DNA of 64,000 nucleotides from an uncultured Pseudovibrio sp. (GTDB taxonomy: Bacteria; Pseudomonadota; Alphaproteobacteria; Rhizobiales; Stappiaceae), in contig CANMBS010000017.1 in NCBI GenBank assembly GCA_947496145.1, positions 1-64,000 of the forward strand, written 5' to 3'. The notes beneath the pieces were generated by a model, which worked only from the letters and a program-made list of their open reading frames with translations, had not been told where the DNA came from and made no database searches. Below are positions 58,575 through 64,000 of this stretch, piece by piece. Numbering within the stretch: the first letter of the stretch is position 1; every line of letters starts with the position of its first letter. The position numbers were made by a program, and so were the translations under genes.

Positions 58575-58902
58575 AACAGGTGCTGATTTGATTATGGACC
58601 GGACAGATCAATCTAAACTGTCTGGTTCTCAAAACTTCTGAGCCTTTGGGCAAAAGGCCAGAGATTGCGGACCTGCCCGCACCAGAACAAGCGTTGCAAC
58701 GGGTTGAAGTATCCACCTTCACCAAAGCAGCTAAGAACAACGCAGGGCTTAAACTTGATAGGGTCCGTTTGAGCGAAACCGGGCTGGATTTCGTTCTCTC
58801 AAATGGATGCACTGTCTTTTGCTCCAGCTTCTGACAAGCAGTCCAGCAGGAAGACCGGAGCTAAAACATTCGGGCTGCCAAAACCGCTTAAGGGAGGCGC
58901 AT
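58575..58902. other. Long gap inside the importer gene set
   Basis: This 328-bp gap separates the permease from its binding-protein gene although the rest of the cluster is tightly packed. It contains a hairpin near its left end. A 62-codon open frame (about 58646) has no family features and I do not call it. A separate promoter for the binding protein, or an mRNA processing site that raises its expression, would fit. Confidence 0.45.
58598..58626. repeat. Hairpin between permease and binding-protein genes
   Basis: ACCGGACAG pairs with CTGTCTGGT (nine pairs, one G-U) around an 11-base loop, 24 bp after the permease stop. No U-run follows, so it is more likely an mRNA-stabilising or processing stem than a terminator. 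Confidence 0.5.
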
Positions 58903-59976
58903 ATGCGCACTTTATACAAGCTAGCAGCAACCGCTGCATTGGCGATGGGTTTAAGCACAGGTGCATCCGTTGCAGCAGACGCACTCAAAGTTGGCTTCAT
59001 CTATGTGGGACCTGTTTCTGACCATGGCTGGTCCTACCAGCACGATCAGGGCCGTCAGGCAATTGAAAAGCACTTTGGCGACAAGATCGAAACCACTTAT
59101 ATCGAGAGCGTACCGGAAGGTGCCGATGCAGAGCGCGCAATCGAGCGTCTGGCGCGCTCCGGTCACGAACTGATCTTCACCACATCCTTCGGGTATATGA
59201 ACCCGACCCTCAAGGTTGCGAAGAAATTCCCGAAAGTGAAGTTTGAGCACGCAACAGGCTACAAGCAGGCGAAAAACGTATCTTCTTACGGCGCACGTTT
59301 TTACGAAGGTCGTTATGTTCTGGGTCAGATCGCTGCGAAAATCTCCAAAGCAGGCGTTGCAGGTTACATCGGTTCGTTCCCGATCCCTGAAGTTGTGCGC
59401 GGCATCAACTCCTTTATGCTGGGTGCCCAGTCGGTCAACCCGGACTTTAAAGTCAAAACCATCTGGGTAAACTCATGGTACGATCCGGGCCGTGAAGCAG
59501 ATGCAGCAAAAGCGCTGATCGATCAGGGTGTTGACATCATGTTGCAGCACACCGACTCCCCAGCTCCGCTTCAGGTGGCAGAAGAGCGCGGCATCATGGG
59601 CTTCGGTCAGGCATCTGATATGATCAAGTTTGCACCAAAAGCGCAGGCGACCGCAATCATTGACGACTGGTCCGCCTACTATATCGCTCGTGTTCAGGCT
59701 GTGATGGACGATACCTGGAAAGGTCAGGACACCTGGGGTGGTATGGATGTTGATATGGTGCACATGGCCGACTTCACCAATATCCCTGCGGATGTTGCAA
59801 AAATGGCAGAAGAAACCCGTCTGGCAATCAAATCCGGCGAGTTGAAGCCATTTACCGGTCCGATCACCAAACAAGATGGTTCCGTATGGCTTAAAGAGGG
59901 CGAGACAGCTGAAGACGGCGCGCTGCTTTCCATGAACTTCTACATCAAAGGCATCGACGACCAGTTGCCTAAATAA
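58903..59976 (+). CDS. BMP-family substrate-binding lipoprotein-like protein
   Basis: A 357-residue periplasmic binding protein of the Bmp/PnrA (basic membrane protein) family. A signal peptide (RTLYKLAATAALAMGLSTG, cleavage near SVAA/D) leads into LKVGFIYVGPVSDHGWSYQHD, then ELIFTTSFGYMNPTLKVAK, GVAGYIGSFPIPEVVRGINSF and the hinge region DIMLQHTDSPAPLQVAEERG. There is no lipobox cysteine, so it is soluble rather than a lipoprotein. Family members bind purine nucleosides or nucleobases. The ATG at 58903 follows AGGGAGG; the frame extends 32 codons back with no meaning. Confidence 0.94.
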   Translation: MRTLYKLAATAALAMGLSTGASVAADALKVGFIYVGPVSDHGWSYQHDQGRQAIEKHFGDKIETTYIESVPEGADAERAIERLARSGHELIFTTSFGYMNPTLKVAKKFPKVKFEHATGYKQAKNVSSYGARFYEGRYVLGQIAAKISKAGVAGYIGSFPIPEVVRGINSFMLGAQSVNPDFKVKTIWVNSWYDPGREADAAKALIDQGVDIMLQHTDSPAPLQVAEERGIMGFGQASDMIKFAPKAQATAIIDDWSAYYIARVQAVMDDTWKGQDTWGGMDVDMVHMADFTNIPADVAKMAEETRLAIKSGELKPFTGPITKQDGSVWLKEGETAEDGALLSMNFYIKGIDDQLPK

Positions 59977-59993
59977 GCCACGGCTTATTCTTG

Positions 59994-60033
59994 GGGAGCG
60001 CCACCGTTTTTCAGGCGCTCTCCTGCTCTTTTT
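59994..60033 (+). terminator. Probable terminator after the binding-protein gene
   Basis: GGGGAGCGCC and GGCGCTCTCC form a GC-rich stem with one non-Watson-Crick pair and an 11-base loop. TGC separates it from CTTTTT-type T residues. It may split the importer from the puuD transcript or act as an attenuator. Confidence 0.55.
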
Positions 60034-60091
60034 GCAGTGGGGATACATCCTGCTGCCCGCATACTTCAATTGAATTTTAAAGAACAAGACA

Positions 60092-61273
60092 ATGACAGCC
60101 ACTTTCCTTAGTGAATGGCTCAATCTGCTTTTCCGATGGTTTCACTTGATCGTGGGCGTAGGGTGGATTGGGACCTCGTTTTATTTCATCGCACTTGACC
60201 TGTCCCTGCGCAAACGGGAAGGGCAGGCCCCCGGTGTGTTCGGCAGCGCCTGGGAAGTCCATGGCGGCGGGTTCTACCATGTTGAAAAATACAGCGTCGC
60301 GCCAAAGCAGCTCCCAGATGATCTGATCTGGTACAAATGGGAAGCCTATCTTACCTGGGTTTCCGGCTTCGCACTCCTCACAGTGCAGTACTATTTCAAC
60401 GCCTCAGTCTATCTCATTGACCCGCAGGTTATGAAACTCCTGCCCTCAGAAGCAGTTGCAATCTCCATTGCATCACTAGCAGCTGGCTGGGTGACATACG
60501 ACAAGCTCTGCCGCTCACCCATTGGCAAAAACACGCCACTGCTTGCTGCTTGTCTCTTGGTGATCATACTAGGCGCAACCTACGGCTATGGGCAGGTCTT
60601 TTCCGGCAAAGGCGTATTCATCCATGTGGGGGCACTCATCGGCACCTTCATGGCCTTCAACGTGTTCATGGTGATCATTCCAAATCAGAAAAAGATCACC
60701 GCAAGCCTTTTGAAAGGCGAGGAACCAGACCCGAAACTGGGGCAAATCAGCAAACAGCGCTCCGTTCACAACAACTATCTGACGCTTCCCGTTCTCCTGA
60801 TGATGGTCTCCAACCATTATCCGCTCCTGACCGGACACAGCCAGCCCGTGCTCGTGGTGGCGCTGATTCTCGTGATGGGCGGCATGGTGCGCCATTTCAT
60901 CAACCGTCACGATGCCCATGACAATTTCGCCAAGTTCTGGTGGACCCTTCCAGCTGCCAGTATAAGCCTGATCGCAGCATTGATCGTGACGCAGCCTGCA
61001 AAGCTGAGCGGAGGTCATGGCCTCATTCCCGACCGGGATGTGCTGGAAATTGCGCGGGTTCATTGCACGTCCTGCCACAGCGCCACACCAACAAATGAGG
61101 CCTTTGATGAAGCGCCAAAGAACATCGAGCTGGACAGCATCGCAGCCCTGAGGCGTTATGAAACGCTGATCATGGCGCAGGCCGTGCGTTCCTCTGCCAT
61201 GCCCTTAGGCAACGAGACCGGCATGACCAGCACCGAGCGTGAAATTCTAGGAGCCTGGCTGGAAAGTCAGTAA
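60092..61273 (+). CDS. puuD: Membrane urate oxidase PuuD with C-terminal cytochrome c domain
   Basis: A 393-residue integral membrane protein. About eight helices carry conserved histidines (FHLIVGVGWIGTSFYFIALD; SAWEVHGGGFYHVEKY; RSVHNNYLTLPVLLMMVSNH). They are followed from about 310 by a c-type cytochrome domain with one haem motif, C325-T-S-C328-H329, and an axial Met candidate in SSAMPLGNETGM. PuuD oxidises urate to 5-hydroxyisourate using the respiratory chain instead of oxygen, so no hydrogen peroxide forms. Soluble uricase or HpxO/HpyO is not in this window; PuuD fills that step between XdhAB and HiuH. It starts 115 bp after the binding-protein gene. Confidence 0.93.
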   Translation: MTATFLSEWLNLLFRWFHLIVGVGWIGTSFYFIALDLSLRKREGQAPGVFGSAWEVHGGGFYHVEKYSVAPKQLPDDLIWYKWEAYLTWVSGFALLTVQYYFNASVYLIDPQVMKLLPSEAVAISIASLAAGWVTYDKLCRSPIGKNTPLLAACLLVIILGATYGYGQVFSGKGVFIHVGALIGTFMAFNVFMVIIPNQKKITASLLKGEEPDPKLGQISKQRSVHNNYLTLPVLLMMVSNHYPLLTGHSQPVLVVALILVMGGMVRHFINRHDAHDNFAKFWWTLPAASISLIAALIVTQPAKLSGGHGLIPDRDVLEIARVHCTSCHSATPTNEAFDEAPKNIELDSIAALRRYETLIMAQAVRSSAMPLGNETGMTSTEREILGAWLESQ

Positions 61274-61282
61274 GGAGGTGCC

Positions 61283-61846
61283 ATGAGAACCTACACTATT
61301 GAAGATCTGAACAGGTTCAGCCAGCACGACTTTATAGCCGTGTTTGGCGGCGTGGCGGAGCATTCTCCATGGGTTGCCCGTGCTGCTTTTGAGCACATCC
61401 CCTTTCAGAGCCGACAAGCACTTATCGACGCCTTTGCTAAAACGTTACAAACGGCAACAACGGAGGCGCAACTGGCTCTCATCCGCGCCCACCCTGATCT
61501 GGCGGGAAAAGCAGCCCGTGCGGGGAAAATGGAGAAAGCCTCCGCAGAGGAACAGGCAGGGGCAGGGCTGGACCAGCTCACAGATGCGGAGTACAGCCGC
61601 TTTACCGAGTTGAATGAGGAATACAAATCTACCCACGGCTTTCCATTCATCTTTGCGGTCAAAGGTGCAACCAAACACCAGATACTGGAAGCCTTTCAGC
61701 AACGCCTGCAAAACTCAAAGGACGCAGAGTTTGCCGAAGCCTTGCGCCAGATTTGTCGAATTTTCCGTTTTCGTTTGGAAGGTCTGGTGCAAGACGAGGC
61801 TATACAGGAGGTTGCAAGGCACTCTCCCGCTCGCAACGCGCAATGA
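61283..61846 (+). CDS. uraD: OHCU decarboxylase
   Basis: A 187-residue all-helical enzyme converting 2-oxo-4-hydroxy-4-carboxy-5-ureidoimidazoline to S-allantoin. It shows FGGVAEHSPWVARAA with the catalytic His, LIRAHPDLAGKAA, the LNEEYKSTHGFPFIFAVKG signature and RIFRFRLEGL. Spacing of 9 bp from puuD and an AAGGAGGTG ribosome site indicate co-expression. With hiuH it completes urate to allantoin. Confidence 0.96.
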   Translation: MRTYTIEDLNRFSQHDFIAVFGGVAEHSPWVARAAFEHIPFQSRQALIDAFAKTLQTATTEAQLALIRAHPDLAGKAARAGKMEKASAEEQAGAGLDQLTDAEYSRFTELNEEYKSTHGFPFIFAVKGATKHQILEAFQQRLQNSKDAEFAEALRQICRIFRFRLEGLVQDEAIQEVARHSPARNAQ

Positions 61847-61976
61847 TGCTTATGTACTATCATCAAGTCACCAGTCACAATCCACTGGAACATGTTGATG
61901 CTGCTCACTTCAGGCTTGCAACAACTGCTGTTATCCAGTGGACTAAGCAAATTGCAAAATTCAGGGAAAGTTTAAA

Positions 61977-63188
61977 ATGAAGTCCGCAATTGAAAACCGG
62001 TTTGCACAGCAGGTGGAGTTCCTGCGCGAATTGGTCCGGCAGCCCAGTGATAACCCTCCGGGGGATACAGAGCGCCATGCATTGCGGACAGCCGAACTGC
62101 TTGAAGAGCTGGGCTTTATAGTCGAAAAACATCCGGTTCCCGAACCTTTCGTGCGCCAGTACGGTATGCAATCGGTCACCAACCTGATTGTACGTGAAAA
62201 GTTTGGTGATGGGCAGGGGCCTGTCATCGCTCTGAATGCACACGGGGATGTGGTGCCACCGGGAGAGGGGTGGTCCTATGAGCCTTATGGTGCCGAGATC
62301 GATGACGATGCCCTTTATGGACGCGGATCAGCAGTCTCCAAGAGCGACTTTGCCACCTATGCCTTCGCGCTTCTTGCCTTGCGCGAGCATGCAGATCAGC
62401 TGGAAGGCACCGTAGAGCTGCACCTGACCTATGATGAAGAGGCGGGAGGTTTTGTTGGGCCTAAATGGCTTTTGGAACAGGAACTCACCAAACCAGATTA
62501 CACTATCTCAGCGGGGTTCTCCTACGCAGTAACAACCGCTCATAACGGTTGTTTGCATATGGAAATCATATTTCGAGGCAAACAGGCCCACGCCGCCATG
62601 CCCGAAACCGGGGCAGATGCCCTGCAAGCTGCAACACCTGTTCTTACTGCTCTTTACGGCGAGCGTGAGCGGCTTAAGAAGATAACCAGCCCTCAGAAAG
62701 GCATTGGCTCTCCGCAGATCACCATTGGCATGATCTCCGGCGGTATCAACACCAATGTGGTCCCTGACCGCGTCTCCTTGCGCCTCGACAGACGCCTGAT
62801 CCCGGAAGAAAACAGTGAGCTGGTTGAAGAGCAACTCATCGAACTGATTGAAGCAGCAGTACCAGCCGGGTGTGGTGTGGAAGTTGAATGCCGCCGCATC
62901 ATGATCGCAGAACCGCTGCGCGAGCTGCCGGGCGCCAAAAAACTCGTGGAAGCGCTTAAATGGCCCGCAAAAGAAGTGCTGGGCATTGAACTTGCTGCAA
63001 CCGGTGCCCCTCTTTATACCGACGCCCGCCACTATGCAGAAGCTGGCATTCCAACTGTGCTGTATGGCGCTGGCCCACGCTCCATAGTGGAAGCCAACGC
63101 CCACAGTGCTGATGAACATTTGCAACTGTCAGACCTGAAAGCTGCAACGATTATTGTCGCAGACGCCTTAAAAACACTGCTGCGTTAG
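61977..63188 (+). CDS. M20-family amidohydrolase with altered metal site
   Basis: A 403-residue member of the ArgE/DapE/carboxypeptidase G2 family. H89 and D91 (LNAHGDVVPPG), E154/E155 (YDEEAGG) and a C-terminal His (EANAHSADEH) are present. The motif that normally supplies the bridging aspartate (G-R-G-x-x-D) reads G115-R-G-S-A-V120-S-K-S-D, so Val sits at that position. The dimerisation domain (about 185-300) is present (GKQAHAAMPETGADAL). It follows uraD by 130 bp. In this setting a ureido or N-carbamoyl amide hydrolase would make sense, but it is not an AllC-type allantoate enzyme by sequence, so the substrate is unknown. Confidence 0.88.
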   Translation: MKSAIENRFAQQVEFLRELVRQPSDNPPGDTERHALRTAELLEELGFIVEKHPVPEPFVRQYGMQSVTNLIVREKFGDGQGPVIALNAHGDVVPPGEGWSYEPYGAEIDDDALYGRGSAVSKSDFATYAFALLALREHADQLEGTVELHLTYDEEAGGFVGPKWLLEQELTKPDYTISAGFSYAVTTAHNGCLHMEIIFRGKQAHAAMPETGADALQAATPVLTALYGERERLKKITSPQKGIGSPQITIGMISGGINTNVVPDRVSLRLDRRLIPEENSELVEEQLIELIEAAVPAGCGVEVECRRIMIAEPLRELPGAKKLVEALKWPAKEVLGIELAATGAPLYTDARHYAEAGIPTVLYGAGPRSIVEANAHSADEHLQLSDLKAATIIVADALKTLLR

Positions 63189-63247
63189 GTGGGAAAGGGG
63201 CCCCAGTAAACTTTCATACTTTGGCCATACCAAAGCGTCAAAAACTG

Positions 63248-64000
63248 CTATTTCTCCTCCAGTTTTGCCCAGCCTTCATCTCTCGATTGCTTTGGAAATA
63301 CTGAACGCAGGGCCCGGCTCAAAGCGGGACTAAAAACTGACATATGCGTTTCACCTGCTAACACCATGTGTGTCAGATTAAGCATATCGATATTTTGGTG
63401 GTCCAGATTTTGCGCCAGAGCCTGAACGTTTGACACCATCTTGGCCTGTGGGTCTGCGGCTTCTTCCCGCTCCCCCACAGCCATAAATACATCAAGCTCC
63501 AGACCACATAGTAAGTTTTTCGAGTTTTCTTCTATCTTCAGGAGAAGCCGGTCTGCCCACCATATCGCCGGACTGACCGCGATATATCGTCGGAAAGCCT
63601 GAGGTCTGGTCAGCAGCGTGTGCAACACGAACAAACCCCCAAGAGAAATTCCGCATATGGAGCTGTTCTCAAGATCAATATTGAATCTGTGATCCAGCCA
63701 GGGTGATAATTCCTCCGAAATAAAGCTTAAAAATCTACCTGCTCCGCCCGGTGAAATGTCGTCACGCCAGGTAAATGGCTGAGGTGCATGGCGCATCATT
63801 GCTGCAAAACGCTGGTCCTCACAGGGCGTCAGATCACGGTTTCGCATATGGTGATGCTCGGCATTTTCACCATTTCCGGAAACTTCATAGCCGATCCCCA
63901 CCACGCATTGTGGCGGCGGACCATCAGGTTCCATTGCCAATGAGCCGCTAAGAGACGCCGCAGCAGGAAAGCAGAGATTTCCATCTGTCACAAACATCAC
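63248..64000 (-). CDS. Enterochelin-esterase-like alpha/beta hydrolase (partial)
   Basis: The gene enters from the right edge; 250 codons are visible and the N-terminus is missing. It begins inside the D-G-N segment (VTDGNLCFP) common to the esterase D / IroE-BesA family. It contains the nucleophile elbow GISLGG in SSICGISLGGLFVLH, a YIAVSPAIWW strand, and a closing catalytic His in LAGETHMSVFSPALSRAL. Such enzymes hydrolyse trilactone siderophores or other esters. It converges with the M20 gene across 59 bp. Confidence 0.85.
   Translation of the reverse strand: MMFVTDGNLCFPAAASLSGSLAMEPDGPPPQCVVGIGYEVSGNGENAEHHHMRNRDLTPCEDQRFAAMMRHAPQPFTWRDDISPGGAGRFLSFISEELSPWLDHRFNIDLENSSICGISLGGLFVLHTLLTRPQAFRRYIAVSPAIWWADRLLLKIEENSKNLLCGLELDVFMAVGEREEAADPQAKMVSNVQALAQNLDHQNIDMLNLTHMVLAGETHMSVFSPALSRALRSVFPKQSRDEGWAKLEEK

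Noticed and set aside
58646-58834. 62-codon open frame between the importer permease and binding-protein genes
   Set aside because: No recognisable features and weak start; treated as noncoding spacer.
58575-58902. Possible purine riboswitch before the binding-protein gene
   Set aside because: The conserved three-way junction sequences of the purine aptamer are not present by eye; only one hairpin is evident.

Overview
The window looks like a chromosomal segment of a marine-type alphaproteobacterium. Markers are an IalB-family periplasmic protein, a one-step phosphatidylcholine synthase, a fused CysNC, HspQ, and a queA-tgt pair whose Tgt has lost its zinc site. The gene set resembles Stappiaceae such as Pseudovibrio; this is inference from gene content, not a database match. 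Genes are dense on both strands. I saw no rRNA, tRNA, CRISPR array or prophage.

Left end (1-3.4 kb, minus strand): an ISAs1-type transposase fragment at the edge abuts a histidine kinase gene cut to 30 codons, leaving its OmpR-type response regulator without an adjacent kinase. Upstream are a formylglycine sulfatase / phosphonate monoester hydrolase and a small P-loop kinase-like protein.

3.8-21.1 kb (plus strand): the most unusual part. Two very large proteins (1199 and 3955 aa) have no signal peptide and no recognisable enzyme. The larger one joins an alpha/beta N-terminus, a beta-rich middle with a four-fold repeated module, and about six LysM-like modules. A type II thioesterase and an Sfp-type phosphopantetheinyl transferase follow on the same strand, although no NRPS or PKS is present.

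21.5-31 kb: queA-tgt (queuosine), then a minus-strand sugar-nucleotide group (TviB-type dehydrogenase, CapI-type epimerase, GalU). Divergent from it is a PAPS module (cysQ, cysD, cysNC). Together they suggest precursor supply for an acidic, possibly sulfated surface polysaccharide.

31-48.4 kb: mostly housekeeping and envelope genes (kdsA, eno, FrnE-like protein, HspQ, malyl-CoA lyase-like enzyme, LpxL/HtrB acyltransferase, AEC transporter, UbiH-family hydroxylase, DUF2182 protein, Pcs). It also holds a lysine-rich coiled-coil orphan, a lone YejA-like binding protein, and two adjacent degenerate signalling/adenylation-type proteins.

48.7-63.2 kb (plus strand): a purine catabolic locus. A LysR regulator precedes HIU hydrolase, XdhA/B/C, a complete BMP-type nucleoside/purine ABC importer, a membrane urate oxidase PuuD with its own cytochrome c domain, OHCU decarboxylase, and an M20 hydrolase with an altered metal site. 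The set covers uptake plus hypoxanthine/xanthine to urate to allantoin. Allantoinase and later steps are not in the window. The right edge cuts an enterochelin-esterase-like hydrolase.
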